From the NCBI RefSeq assembly GCF_000424065.1, contig NZ_AUJE01000002.1:113392-177391 (forward strand): a stretch of DNA of 64,000 bases, read 5' to 3'. The DNA comes from Selenomonas ruminantium subsp. ruminantium ATCC 12561. Its GTDB lineage: Bacteria; Bacillota; Negativicutes; Selenomonadales; Selenomonadaceae. How positions within the stretch are numbered: the first letter of the stretch is position 1; every line of letters starts with the position of its first letter. The notes below the pieces were generated by a model. It did no database searches and had not been told where the DNA came from. It saw nothing but the letters and a program-made list of their open reading frames with translations. Both the position numbers and the translations under genes were made by a program. This document shows, piece after piece, positions 1 to 8,300 of this stretch.

Positions 1-138
1 TATTCTCAAGGGGGCTTCGGAATTATTGCCGACAGAGGCCAATATGTACCTTTAAAAAGAACTCCTCCACTTTCTGTTTTGTTAAGCGGACAGCCGAGAA
101 GCCAGCAACTACAAGGACGTATGCTGATTTTTGTCTGA
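1..138 (+). CDS. C-terminal end of an unrecognised protein (truncated by window start)
   Basis: Frame 1 is open from the first base to a TGA at 136-138, giving 45 residues. The tail contains GGFGIIADRGQYVPLKR followed by an SVLLSGQPRSQQL stretch. The composition looks like real protein, with glycine, proline and arginine spaced as in a beta-rich domain. I do not recognise the family. The start lies outside the window, and the next gene begins 77 bases later behind its own strong ribosome binding site. It may be a chance open frame, since only 45 codons are visible. Confidence 0.4.
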   Translation, partial: YSQGGFGIIADRGQYVPLKRTPPLSVLLSGQPRSQQLQGRMLIFV

Positions 139-215
139 CCTTGGGCAAAAAGGGCGTACAGTTCCAGATTGTGCGTCGGAGAGTGACCGAACGGCACCTC
201 AAGGAGGTTTTCATC

Positions 216-1796
216 ATGTCTTTTTGGGATATGCTACCGATTTCGAAGGAAATCCGTAAAAAGGAAGAACGTGTTAAGCAGTTGATGGATGATATTGATG
301 CTTTAAGAAAAGGCTTTATCGAAATGCAACTGCAATACAAGGAAATAAAGGACGAGTATCAGCGACTTGACGACGGGTACGATGATTACGTTTCGAGAAT
401 AGAAACACAAAAGCAGCTCCTAAGGAAAGAAAAACAGGCATTAAAGGACAAACTTCAAAGAGATTGTGACGACCTGAAAAAGCAACGAGAGGAATTAAGG
501 GTCAGCTATAATACCGAACTTGAACAGAAGCAGGAAAAGCTCAGACAAGAGTGTGCCGACCTTATAAAGAAGAAGGATTACCTAGCTGACAACTATGCTG
601 TTGAACTCGAAGAAACCCGGCAGAGAATAGAAAAAGAGCTGGAAAACGAGCACTGGGAACTTAAAGCAAGGATTGCGAGGGATAAAGAAGAAGTCATTGA
701 ATGGGACGACAGGGTGCTGTTGCAGTCATTTGCTTTGTATAAGCCAAAATATCCCATGAGTTATTCACTGGAATATGAGGACTTGCTAAATGCTGTCAGA
801 GAACGGCAAAAACAAATGATTAGAAATGACGCAGCCTGCATTTGCAGCACTACTTGGACTATCAACAACAGTAGGACAGCAGGTGATAAACTGATAAGGG
901 ATACGAAGAAGTTGCTGCTAAGGTCTTTCAACTTAGAGTGTGATGATATTGTTGGCAAGGTCAGTTACAGCAACCACGAAAGCTGTTTGAAACGCATGGA
1001 GAAATCATACGAAACCATCAACAAATTGGGGAAAGTACACGCCATATACATAAACAGCGATTATTTGCAGTTAAAACGGGAAGAGATGTATCTGGCTTTG
1101 GAATATGCACAAAAGAAAAAAGAAGAACGTGACCGCCAACGGGAGCTACGTGCCGAGGAACGGGAGAACCTTAGGATAAAGAAAGAGCTGGAGGCCGAGC
1201 GGGATAAGGTAAGGAAAGAGAAAAGCCATTACGAGAACGCACTGGAAGCTGCCAGACAACAAATCCGTGATATGGCAGAAGAGGAAAAGCAGGAACTCCT
1301 CGAAAGGATTAGGGAGCTGGAGAATCACTTGCAGGAAGTAAACGACCACTTGAAAGATGTCGATTATCGGGAGGCGAATCAACGAGCCGGGTACGTTTAT
1401 ATCATCAGCAATATTGGCTCTTTCGGCGACGATGTATATAAAATCGGAATGACCAGACGACTCGACCCCATGGAACGAATCAATGAGCTTGGAAGTGCGT
1501 CCGTCCCGTTCAACTTTGATGTTCATGCGATGATATTCACCGATGACGCCCCAAAACTTGAAGCAGCATTGCACAGGGCGTTTGAAGACAAGAAGGTAAA
1601 CATGGTGAACACCCGCAGGGAATTCTTTAGGTGCTCCTTGGAAGAAATTAAGAAAGTTGTAAAAGAGAACTACGATGGCACGGCGGAATTCTATGAGACC
1701 GCCGACGCGGAGCAGTACAGGGAAAGTCTTCGTATGAGAGAGCAGATAAAAAACGAGATGGATAATATTGAATCAGACAATTTATGGCGGAGGTGA
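216..1796 (+). CDS. DUF4041 + GIY-YIG (T5orf172) nuclease, SNIPE-like phage defence protein
   Basis: This 526-residue protein probably acts as a nuclease. Residues 8-165 are a long charged coiled coil. About 165-300 match the DUF4041 type (LLLRSFNLECDDIVGKV and NHESCLKRMEKSYETINKLGK). A second coiled coil follows at about 300-385. A GIY-YIG/T5orf172 domain lies at about 391-490, with GYVYII at 392-397, YKIGMTRR at 408-415 and a candidate metal-ligand Glu at 449 (LEAALHRAF). DUF4041 plus C-terminal GIY-YIG is the architecture of SNIPE, a nuclease reported to attack phage DNA at injection; SNIPE has an N-terminal membrane anchor. Here the N-terminus (MSFWDMLPIS) is short and amphipathic with no clear transmembrane helix. 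The ATG at 216 is chosen for AAGGAGG at 201-207; an upstream in-frame start at 141 has no such site. The two exported proteins downstream are closely spaced (6 and 6 bases), so one transcript is likely. Confidence 0.75.
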   Translation: MSFWDMLPISKEIRKKEERVKQLMDDIDALRKGFIEMQLQYKEIKDEYQRLDDGYDDYVSRIETQKQLLRKEKQALKDKLQRDCDDLKKQREELRVSYNTELEQKQEKLRQECADLIKKKDYLADNYAVELEETRQRIEKELENEHWELKARIARDKEEVIEWDDRVLLQSFALYKPKYPMSYSLEYEDLLNAVRERQKQMIRNDAACICSTTWTINNSRTAGDKLIRDTKKLLLRSFNLECDDIVGKVSYSNHESCLKRMEKSYETINKLGKVHAIYINSDYLQLKREEMYLALEYAQKKKEERDRQRELRAEERENLRIKKELEAERDKVRKEKSHYENALEAARQQIRDMAEEEKQELLERIRELENHLQEVNDHLKDVDYREANQRAGYVYIISNIGSFGDDVYKIGMTRRLDPMERINELGSASVPFNFDVHAMIFTDDAPKLEAALHRAFEDKKVNMVNTRREFFRCSLEEIKKVVKENYDGTAEFYETADAEQYRESLRMREQIKNEMDNIESDNLWRR

Positions 1797-1802
1797 ATCG
1801 AA

Positions 1803-2696
1803 ATGATAAGACGAATAGCCCTGCTGTGGGGACTGGCTTTTGTTCTGATGGTTCAGTCCATAGTATATGCAGTCCCCCATAACTGGCAATGGATTGAGTC
1901 CGATGATGAATTTGGTTACTTTGTTGACATGGCAAATATCACCAAAACCACGAACTTCAATGGTAAAGTACGGGAGGCAGAACTATGGCTTAAAATGAAA
2001 TATACCGCCAAAAGTGCAAAGGCCGTTCTCGAAGATTTTGACCACAGTTATATCAACGCAGATTTATTGGCAGACGACGGGGCGGGAATATTTAAGATAA
2101 AGCTGGACTTTCTACGGGGCTCGGTTCATGTGCTAAGCTCGTCCTTTCTGGATAAGAGCGGGAATGTCCTAGTAACCGACACGGACGCCTTCTATCAGTA
2201 TGTCGATGTACAGAGTTTTTATCGCCCTGTATTTACTTATGTGGAGAATCATTTGGCAGGGACTAACAGCTACTCCATATATAAAGACAAGAAAGCTAGA
2301 CCGTGCGTTAATGCCAAAAACGTTGACGGCAATAAGGAATATACCGTTGTTAATCTTTGGCGGGCACATTATCTGAATAATGACGAAAGCAAAGCCGTAG
2401 TCCCTGTTTCGGTGTACACCTATGACGCCAACATGGAAAATGTGAGAACGTATTGCACGGATTGGTGCTATGACTTCAAAAACAATACTTATAATATTAC
2501 AGCCGTAATACAAAGGAATAGCAATGATGAATGGGCTTATTACGATTTGGCAGATAACGGAGAAGTGTCCAAACCAACAGCCATTGTCCCGGATACGATA
2601 GGTGAGGCGATAAAGAAACAGCTAATGAGCTTTGCCACGGGCCATAAGAAATTATTGCACCGATTGGACGGTGACGGATTAACGGTTGAGAGGTGA
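1803..2696 (+). CDS. Exported protein of unknown function
   Basis: The protein has 297 residues and an N-terminal Sec signal: positive MIRR, a hydrophobic stretch, and a likely cleavage after VYA at about residue 22. The mature part starts with HNWQWIESDDEFGYFVDMANI and is rich in Tyr, Asp and Asn, suggesting a beta-sheet fold outside the cytoplasm. I recognise no catalytic motif. A PDTIGEAIKKQL segment near the C-terminus resembles the PESIDEKIYKAAYEL segment near the end of the next protein, and both begin with a tryptophan-containing strand and a D-x-D/E-T pattern, so the pair may be diverged paralogues. The gene starts 6 bases after the SNIPE-like gene, with a GGAGGTG motif overlapping that gene's stop region. 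Confidence 0.7.
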   Translation: MIRRIALLWGLAFVLMVQSIVYAVPHNWQWIESDDEFGYFVDMANITKTTNFNGKVREAELWLKMKYTAKSAKAVLEDFDHSYINADLLADDGAGIFKIKLDFLRGSVHVLSSSFLDKSGNVLVTDTDAFYQYVDVQSFYRPVFTYVENHLAGTNSYSIYKDKKARPCVNAKNVDGNKEYTVVNLWRAHYLNNDESKAVVPVSVYTYDANMENVRTYCTDWCYDFKNNTYNITAVIQRNSNDEWAYYDLADNGEVSKPTAIVPDTIGEAIKKQLMSFATGHKKLLHRLDGDGLTVER

Positions 2697-2702
2697 TTTG
2701 TT

Positions 2703-3407
2703 GTGAGGAAAGTTATTCATATGGGGCTTATTCTAGGGATTATACTGTCTGGATTGGCTTTTATGAATGGTATTATCGAGGCGGGAGGAACCCGATGGCA
2801 CGTTATTCTGACGAGAGGGCAGGATACGGTAGCCGTTGATACGGAAACCATTGAATACGACAAGGGCGCTAATACTTTATCGTACTGGACGCAAACAAGG
2901 AGTCTGACAAGAGCAGGCACGTATATGGAAACACGGGATTTCTATGTATTGAACTTTAAGGATAGGACAACTACGCTAAAAAGGGTACTTACCTATATAG
3001 GGGATAAAGTAGAGGATACCGATGGTAAAGGGCAGGACGTAGTAAGCCCTGTATTACCGGACTCGATTGAAAATTTCGTTGTTGAGTATGCCCATAGAAT
3101 CATGAATACCCCAAAAGTATTCCCAACGCCTGTCGGTCAGTGGAACTGGGTGTTATCTACGGATAAGTACACGTGTACGATAAGCCCTGACGCTTTTGTA
3201 GATGACTCTGGCTACTACAATGTGTATATTCGAAAATCCTATTTAAGCGGCTTACAGAATTATGCCTTATACCGCTTTGATTTTTCAAACGACAGGATTA
3301 TAGAAAAAGATTTCCTTGGTAACGTAAGCTATAAGGATATTATTCCAGAGTCCATTGACGAAAAGATTTATAAAGCAGCGTATGAACTTTATGTGAAAAA
3401 GCAATAA
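2703..3407 (+). CDS. Exported protein of unknown function, probable paralogue of the preceding gene
   Basis: The protein has 234 residues, a GTG start and a GAGAGGTGATT ribosome binding site overlapping the previous stop. An N-terminal hydrophobic segment (residues 5-25) is a likely signal peptide. The mature sequence opens with TRWHVILTRGQDTVAVDTETIEYD, the same Trp-then-D-T-E-T pattern as small exported proteins common in Negativicutes. No enzymatic motif is visible. It closes what looks like a three-gene unit with the SNIPE-like gene; whether the exported proteins contribute to defence is unknown. The 194 bases downstream to the convergent HAD gene hold a 15-base motif repeated with two mismatches at 3512-3526 and 3565-3579 and no clear terminator. 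Confidence 0.65.
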   Translation: MRKVIHMGLILGIILSGLAFMNGIIEAGGTRWHVILTRGQDTVAVDTETIEYDKGANTLSYWTQTRSLTRAGTYMETRDFYVLNFKDRTTTLKRVLTYIGDKVEDTDGKGQDVVSPVLPDSIENFVVEYAHRIMNTPKVFPTPVGQWNWVLSTDKYTCTISPDAFVDDSGYYNVYIRKSYLSGLQNYALYRFDFSNDRIIEKDFLGNVSYKDIIPESIDEKIYKAAYELYVKKQ

Positions 3408-3601
3408 AAAGAGGGTAACGCCGTTATTGAAGTTGGCTTCTTTTGATATGGGAAAGACTCCCAGAGCGTCGGTCTTGAGCCGAATTTCTGATGTCTTTTT
3501 TGTTCGCCCGCCTTAACTTAACGGCATTCAGTCAAGGGCGGTGTGCGATTTTGGTCGCTTAGTTCTTAACTTAATGACAGTGGGCTGTAAGGCTGCCTTT
3601 T

Positions 3602-4444
3602 TTATTGTCCGTTATTACCTAAAAAATAACGTTTTATTACTTCTAAAACGCCGTTATGGTCATTGTCGCTTACGACCACATCGCAGATTTCTTTGATGGA
3701 GTCAGCAGCATTTCCCATAGCGGCAGCCAGCCCGGCTGTTTGCAGGATTTCCAAATCATTCGGCGCATCGCCAACGGCAACGGTCGCGGCAAGGGGGATA
3801 TTCAGCAGTTGACATAGTTCTTTCAGCCCGCTGGCTTTGGTGATGCCTTCGGGGGAAGCTTCCAGTCCCGTTCGTTCTGCCAGTACAAGGTTCATACCAA
3901 GACCGGCAAGGCGTTTGCGGCTGCGTTCACGCGAGGCCGTAGTGCGATGATAAAGGTTAATTTTGAGAATTTCACCAGCGTGTTCCTGTATGTAATGTGC
4001 TAAATCTTTCGGCCTGTCGCAGATACGTTCGTACATATCCTGATAGACGGCCATGGAAAAATCGTCCATGTGCAAAATATCTTGTTCGCGGGCTGCGGAA
4101 GCATTTATGGTAAGTATGTGTACCATAGCATCTTCTTCGCAGGCTGTTGCGAGTAACTTTTGACACTGTTCTACGGATAGCGCATGCGTGGTCAAGGGCT
4201 GTTCTTTGTAAAAATCATAAATCAAGCCGCCGCTTACCAATAGTCCATAGTGCATACCCTTAAAGGCATCACGGTAGTCGGCAAGTTCCGCCAGACCGCG
4301 GCCTGTACCAACGACAACCTCAATCCCTTGTTCCATCAGCTGCTGAATAGCCGCAGTTGTTTCAGGGGGAATCTGTTTGGCCGAAGTAAGCAGAGTTCCG
4401 TCCATATCGAGGGACAGCAGGCGGTAGTTATTTTCTTTAGACAT
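3602..4444 (-). CDS. HAD-superfamily Cof-type sugar-phosphate phosphatase
   Basis: This 280-residue cytosolic protein belongs to the Cof/YidA branch of HAD hydrolases, which dephosphorylate sugar phosphates or flavin precursors. HAD motif I is LSLDMDGTLL at about residues 10-19, with nucleophile and acid Asp. Motif II is VVGTGRGLAE. The lysine of motif III lies around ITKASGLKEL. Motif IV is VGDAPNDLEIL near residue 222, followed by GLAAAMGNA. A type IIB cap fills the middle. Length is usual for the family (about 270). An ACGGAGAT site precedes the ATG. It stands alone on the minus strand and diverges from the lactonase-like gene. The exact substrate cannot be read from sequence. Confidence 0.88.
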   Translation of the reverse strand: MSKENNYRLLSLDMDGTLLTSAKQIPPETTAAIQQLMEQGIEVVVGTGRGLAELADYRDAFKGMHYGLLVSGGLIYDFYKEQPLTTHALSVEQCQKLLATACEEDAMVHILTINASAAREQDILHMDDFSMAVYQDMYERICDRPKDLAHYIQEHAGEILKINLYHRTTASRERSRKRLAGLGMNLVLAERTGLEASPEGITKASGLKELCQLLNIPLAATVAVGDAPNDLEILQTAGLAAAMGNAADSIKEICDVVVSDNDHNGVLEVIKRYFLGNNGQ

Positions 4445-4654
4445 AATCGTTCATCTCCGTAAAGTCACATAATGGCTAAATTATAATCCATTTATGTACG
4501 TTTTACCATAGGTGAAAAATTCTCATTAAGCGCCAAGTGCGCTTTTTTTTATACATGTTTGGACACTTACGGCAGTCCTGTCTAAGCAAAGTCATTTCGT
4601 CTATGCTATCATGTGAGGCATAGAGAAGTGAACGAGCGAAAGGGGATTGGCGTT

Positions 4655-5515
4655 ATGCAAAATGTTCAGCCTGAAATCCGTATCCATGTATTCCATACCG
4701 GCTGTGTATGTGTGTCGCCCGGCCTGCCGTTTAAGGATGCAGAAAAAAATCCCAATCCGGTGCAGCTTACGTTATTGTCGTCTTATGGGCGTAAACAGCG
4801 CTTATGGCTGCCGGTTTCCGCCTATTTGATTGAACATCCACAAGGGAAAATCCTCGTGGATACGGGCTGGCATCGGGAAATCAGTCCTAAAGGGGAATAC
4901 AGCCGCTGGGCGCAGATTCGTCATTTGGGGCTGGCGCATTATCTGCTGAATCAGGGTGTTTTGCCCTTGGGCGAATCGCTGGTCGAACAGTTAGCACGCA
5001 GAAATATCCAGCCCAAGGATATTGACTATGTACTGCTTACGCATTTGCATTCCGACCATGCCAGCGGCTTGCGGCAGTTGAAAGAGGCCAAACACATTCT
5101 CGTGAGTGAGGAGGAATGGCAGGATACGAAAGCACATGCGGAACGCTATGTGACCAGCATGTGGAAAGGCGTCAACATGGAAACGTTTGCATTTAAAGAA
5201 ACAGGCCAGGGGCCAGTGGGCCGCAGTTTTGACCTGTTTGGCGATGGCAGTGTGGAAATGATTCAGATTCCCGGCCATACCAGCGGTTTGGCGGCGGTGA
5301 AAATCTCGCATGGCGGCAAATTTGTCCTGCTATTTGCCGATGGCGGCTATGCAGAAAAATCCTGGAAGGAAATGATTCCGCGGGGAACCGCTCTTGATGC
5401 CCCGCAGGCTTATCGTTCGCTGCAATGGATTCATGATATGAGTCAAAAAGAGGAATGTCTGGAATCTTTGGCGAATCATAATATGGATGTAATTCCTCAC
5501 GAAATTGTTTTGTAA
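4655..5515 (+). CDS. Metallo-beta-lactamase-fold hydrolase, acyl-homoserine-lactonase-like
   Basis: The protein has 286 residues and no signal peptide. It carries the zinc motif THLHSDHASG (HxHxDH) near residue 130, an earlier DTGW strand, the GHTSG His, and an FADGGY Asp, in the order typical of the AiiA-like lactonase branch. Family members hydrolyse lactones or other esters using two metals; the substrate here is unknown. The ATG at 4655 is preferred over an upstream in-frame start at 4613 because AAAGGGGATT lies 7 bases before it. The gene is followed directly by a gene remnant and the IscB element. Confidence 0.85.
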   Translation: MQNVQPEIRIHVFHTGCVCVSPGLPFKDAEKNPNPVQLTLLSSYGRKQRLWLPVSAYLIEHPQGKILVDTGWHREISPKGEYSRWAQIRHLGLAHYLLNQGVLPLGESLVEQLARRNIQPKDIDYVLLTHLHSDHASGLRQLKEAKHILVSEEEWQDTKAHAERYVTSMWKGVNMETFAFKETGQGPVGRSFDLFGDGSVEMIQIPGHTSGLAAVKISHGGKFVLLFADGGYAEKSWKEMIPRGTALDAPQAYRSLQWIHDMSQKEECLESLANHNMDVIPHEIVL

Positions 5516-5517
5516 GG

Positions 5518-5661
5518 GACGGTAAAGGCCTGGCGAGTCCCAATGAAGCGCTGATTTTGGAAATGGTCGCCGCCGAAGCCATTGCAGGATATACGTTTTG
5601 GCTGTCACATCCTTACGAAACCAATGAGGACGAACCGTTAAGTAGTCGAAAATATCGATAA
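5518..5661 (+). pseudogene. Remnant of an unidentified gene truncated beside the IscB element
   Basis: Immediately after the lactonase-like stop, a different frame reads about 40 protein-like residues (DGKGLASPNEALILEMVAAE, then a GYTFWLSHPYETNEDEP segment) and ends at TAA 5659-5661. There is no start codon or ribosome binding site, and the coding quality fades at about 5640, where AT-rich DNA begins. The simplest reading is the tail of a gene whose front was deleted and whose end was cut by insertion of the IscB element. I do not recognise the family. Confidence 0.45.
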
Positions 5662-5934
5662 ATATGTATATAAGTGGACAAATATCTTATATAATATGCT
5701 TAACGGGCTGTTTCAAGCTCTAGTGACCGTGTTCGGCGAAAGCTGTTTGCGGGATGAACTAAGTTATCGGGATAAGTTAAAGACTCACCTGCGGATGTAA
5801 ACCATCAGTCCGCTGCTCTGAGAGTGCCAACCAAGAAACACCGCTAATGTCCTGCGGGGATAACAGGGAAACACATGAGCTTCCTGACGACATGGGCAAG
5901 AAGGAAAATTCTCCTGTAAAGGAAGGTGGCAGAG
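5640..5934 (+). ncRNA. omegaRNA (HEARO-type) region upstream of IscB
   Basis: A 270-300 base segment directly upstream of iscB has no coding frame but has repeated short stems: GTTC...GAAC enclosing GGC-GAAA-GCT near 5733-5762, an AAGTTATC/GATAAGTT pair near 5763-5780, a GCGGA...TCCGC stem near 5792-5813, and small stems near 5850 and 5900. HEARO RNAs, now known as the omegaRNAs of IscB, occupy exactly this position and run up to or into the nuclease start. Known omegaRNAs carry the guide at the 5' end, read from DNA flanking the element, so the guide would lie near 5640-5700. The boundaries are estimated, not measured. A TATAAT at 5690-5695 has no suitable -35. Confidence 0.6.
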
Positions 5935-7179
5935 ATGCCCATAATTAAGAAATATGCGTTCGTTCTGGACGCAGAAGGGAAACGACTTGACCCCACTATC
6001 GAGCAGAATGCCTGGCGGCTTGTCCGTCAGCATAAAGCTCGGCTGGTATCGAAGTTCCCGATGGTAATTCAACTAAATAAAGTCGTGGACAACCCAAATA
6101 ACGATGAAATACGCTGTGGCATTGACGATGGTGCGAATCATGTTGGGCTTGCGTTGGTTCAAAAGTGTTTGACCAAAAACAAGGTTGTATTCAAGGGAAC
6201 TATCGAGCAACGCAAGGTCGTCAAGCATTTGCTGACCGTTCGCCGTGGCTACCGCAGGTATCATAGATACCATAAGCAGTACCGCCCTGCAAGGTTCTTC
6301 AATCGTGCGTCTTCACGAAGAAGCGGCAGATTGATGCCGTCGATAATTCAGCGAAAACAAGCGACGCTTCGCGTAATCGACAGGCTCCGGCAATGGATTC
6401 GCATTGACGGCTACTGGTTGGAAGAGGTGAAAATTGACATTCGGGCTTTGACGGACGGATACAAGCCTTACCGTTGGCAGTATCAGAGGTCAAACCGTCT
6501 GGACAACAATCTGCGTCTTGCAGCCATCTATCGTGACGGCTGCAAGTGCATGGAATGCGGCAAAGTCAAAACTCGTTTTGAGGTACATCACATTACTCCG
6601 CGAGAGGCTGGCGGTGCAGATACCATTAGCAATCTGATAACACTTTGCCCCAACTGTCATGCTAGAACATTTAGCAGGGAATCACAGTTTGCAGATAGGT
6701 ACTACGCTTTGATTGGATCCGCAGGTCATGTCGAAGGGCTTGATGATGCCCAGCGTGTTATGCAGGGCAAGCATTGGTTCAAGAAACAGTTGCAGTTACG
6801 AGGTTCGTTGGTTTTGACAACTGGTGGTGATACCGCCAATAAACGTGAAGATTGGAATATTTCCAAGACGCATACCAATGACGCGGTTTGTATAACCGAT
6901 TTGAAGCCTGAAAATATAGGCGTTGGGGAATGGAGCATTAAGCCTATGCGTCGAAAAAGCAAAGCTGGCGTTGATGAGGTTTGCGGTTTCCGTCATCGGG
7001 ATTATGTGACCTACACTTATCGCAATGGCGAAACTCATACGGGTTATGTTACAGCGATGTATCCTGACAAAAATCAGTTAAACTTCCAATCACCCACAAA
7101 GCATTGCAAACGGGTTAATGCTCTGAAAACAAGGCTTTTGTGGAGATTTAATAAGATTTACTGGCTCAAATGTGCTTAG
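5935..7179 (+). CDS. iscB: IscB-family RNA-guided HNH/RuvC nuclease (RRXRR domain)
   Basis: This 414-residue protein is of the IscB family, the ancestral relatives of Cas9. Visible in order: a PLMP-like N-terminal domain ([13 protein letters not shown]...[10 protein letters not shown]), RuvC-I GIDDG with Asp64, an arginine-rich RRXRR/bridge helix ([19 protein letters not shown]), a RuvC-II position VKIDIRAL (Asp168 where Glu is usual), an HNH domain with CMECG, HHI at 218-220 and CPNC, Ruv[15 protein letters not shown] (His313, Asp316), and a C-terminal target-binding region. Length fits IscB (about 400-450). The ATG at 5935 is chosen because AAGGAAGG lies 8 bases upstream; a GTG at 5926 overlaps that site. 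No TnpA transposase is adjacent, so the element is non-autonomous or domesticated. The RuvC-II change could weaken cleavage of one strand. Confidence 0.88.
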   Translation: MPIIKKYAFVLDAEGKRLDPTIEQNAWRLVRQHKARLVSKFPMVIQLNKVVDNPNNDEIRCGIDDGANHVGLALVQKCLTKNKVVFKGTIEQRKVVKHLLTVRRGYRRYHRYHKQYRPARFFNRASSRRSGRLMPSIIQRKQATLRVIDRLRQWIRIDGYWLEEVKIDIRALTDGYKPYRWQYQRSNRLDNNLRLAAIYRDGCKCMECGKVKTRFEVHHITPREAGGADTISNLITLCPNCHARTFSRESQFADRYYALIGSAGHVEGLDDAQRVMQGKHWFKKQLQLRGSLVLTTGGDTANKREDWNISKTHTNDAVCITDLKPENIGVGEWSIKPMRRKSKAGVDEVCGFRHRDYVTYTYRNGETHTGYVTAMYPDKNQLNFQSPTKHCKRVNALKTRLLWRFNKIYWLKCA

Positions 7180-7185
7180 AGATGC

Positions 7186-7215
7186 ATATTTGAGTATATT
7201 TGACCATATTTGACC
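7186..7215 (+). repeat. Three tandem 10-bp repeats, ATATTTGACC type
   Basis: Directly after iscB the sequence reads ATATTTGAGT, ATATTTGACC, ATATTTGACC and then a partial GTATTTTT. The 10-base period places each copy on the same face of the helix. The repeats lie between the IscB stop and the ribosome binding site of the next gene, so they may mark the right end of the element or act as a regulatory site for the ketopantoate-reductase-like gene. Confidence 0.6.
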
Positions 7216-7240
7216 GTATTTTTAAAAGGGAGGCAAAGGC

Positions 7241-8161
7241 ATGAAATTTTGTATCTTTGGTGCCGGGGGCACCGGCGGCGTGCTGGCAGCGTATTTGGCT
7301 ATGGCCGGAAATGAGGTAACGGTGATTGCCCGCGGAGCGCATTTGGCAGCTATACAGGAAAAGGGGCTTACCCTGCGAACCAATCATCGGGGTACGGAGC
7401 AGATAAAGAAGGTAAAGGCCTGCACAGCGGAAGAGTATGCGGATATGCCCGATGTATTGCTGGTCTGTGTAAAATACTATAATATTGACGATGCCATTGC
7501 CTTTGCTCAGGAAAAGATGAATGCAGAGGTACTCATCGTACCGGTGCTTAACGTGTTCGGCACGGGCGGCGTGATGCAGGAGAAACTGCCGGAACTCACC
7601 TGTCTGGATGGCTGTATCTATGTGATGGGCGAAATTGCCTCGCCGGGTGTTATCTATCAGTCGGATAAGATGCTGCGGGTAATTTTTGGCTATCGTCCGC
7701 AGCAGGAGGTTCGCTTGCGGGAGAAAGCGCAGGAACTGGAAACGGTCATGCAAAAGGCGGAAATCCGCGCGCATTTCAGTGATAACATCATCCGTGATGC
7801 CCTGCAAAAATTTGCCTTTGTTTCGCCTGCGGCAGCGGCGGGAGCATATTTTAACGCCACGAGCGAAAAGTTTCAGGTGGACGGCCAGGAGCGTGAACTG
7901 TTCATTGGTTTGATTAAGGAAGTGGAAGCCTTGGGCCAAGCCATGGGCATTACGTTTACCGTAAATCTGGTGGAAACGGGGCTGAACATCATGGACGCGC
8001 TCAAGGCTGGCTCTACGATGTCCATGCAGCGGGATATTCAGCGGGGCGGCAATTCGGAATTTGCCGGACTGGTGAATCGTGTAGTGGAGTTGGGAACGGA
8101 ATATCATGTAGCTGTGCCTTTGTATCAGCAGGTTGCGGACTGGGGTGCGAAAAATTTGTAA
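7241..8161 (+). CDS. 2-dehydropantoate 2-reductase (ketopantoate reductase) family
   Basis: The protein has 306 residues. The Rossmann motif FGAGGTGGVLAAYLA at the N-terminus binds NADPH and is followed by the family's VIARG strand end. The substrate-binding Lys is expected in the C-terminal helical domain (residues about 175-300), where GNSEFAGLVNRVVELG matches the family pattern. ApbA/PanE reduces ketopantoate in coenzyme A synthesis. Several paralogues in anaerobes act on other 2-oxoacids, and the isolated location makes the exact role uncertain. GGGAGGC precedes the ATG. A hairpin with a T run follows the stop. Confidence 0.82.
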   Translation: MKFCIFGAGGTGGVLAAYLAMAGNEVTVIARGAHLAAIQEKGLTLRTNHRGTEQIKKVKACTAEEYADMPDVLLVCVKYYNIDDAIAFAQEKMNAEVLIVPVLNVFGTGGVMQEKLPELTCLDGCIYVMGEIASPGVIYQSDKMLRVIFGYRPQQEVRLREKAQELETVMQKAEIRAHFSDNIIRDALQKFAFVSPAAAAGAYFNATSEKFQVDGQERELFIGLIKEVEALGQAMGITFTVNLVETGLNIMDALKAGSTMSMQRDIQRGGNSEFAGLVNRVVELGTEYHVAVPLYQQVADWGAKNL

Positions 8162-8168
8162 AAGGGTC

Positions 8169-8203
8169 AAAATTCGTCACGAAAAAGCGTGGCGAATTTT
8201 TTT
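8169..8203 (+). terminator. Rho-independent terminator after the ketopantoate-reductase-like gene
   Basis: A 10-bp stem (AATTCGTCAC with GTGGCGAATT, one G-U pair) and an 8-base loop are followed by a run of seven T. It separates the gene from the TetR promoter 11 bases downstream. Confidence 0.85.
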
Positions 8204-8213
8204 AGGGATTATA

Positions 8214-8269
8214 TTGACATTGCGTCATTTTATAGCTATAATGCAATTAACATAAGTTACACGATGTCA
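8214..8269 (+). promoter_or_regulatory. Consensus promoter with two TetR-type operators
   Basis: TTGACA at 8214-8219 and TATAAT at 8237-8242 are separated by exactly 17 bases. Two 13-bp imperfect palindromes flank the start: TGACATTGCGTCA at 8215-8227, overlapping -35, and TTACACGATGTCA at 8257-8269 in the leader. Their centres are 42 bp apart, about four helical turns. The same two operators, the second identical, sit at the promoter of the aldo/keto reductase gene at 32524. The binding protein is most likely the TetR regulator encoded just downstream; this is an inference. Confidence 0.8.
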
Positions 8270-8300
8270 TTTTTGAAAAATAAATTGCAGGAGGCTGTTT

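Noticed and set aside
3408..3601. Possible terminator or small RNA between the second exported protein and the HAD gene
   Set aside because: Only weak short stems and a 15-base motif repeated with two mismatches are visible; nothing specific can be supported.
5675..5695. TGGACA and TATAAT as a promoter for the omegaRNA
   Set aside because: The two hexamers are only 9 bases apart, too close for sigma-70; only the -10 could be real.
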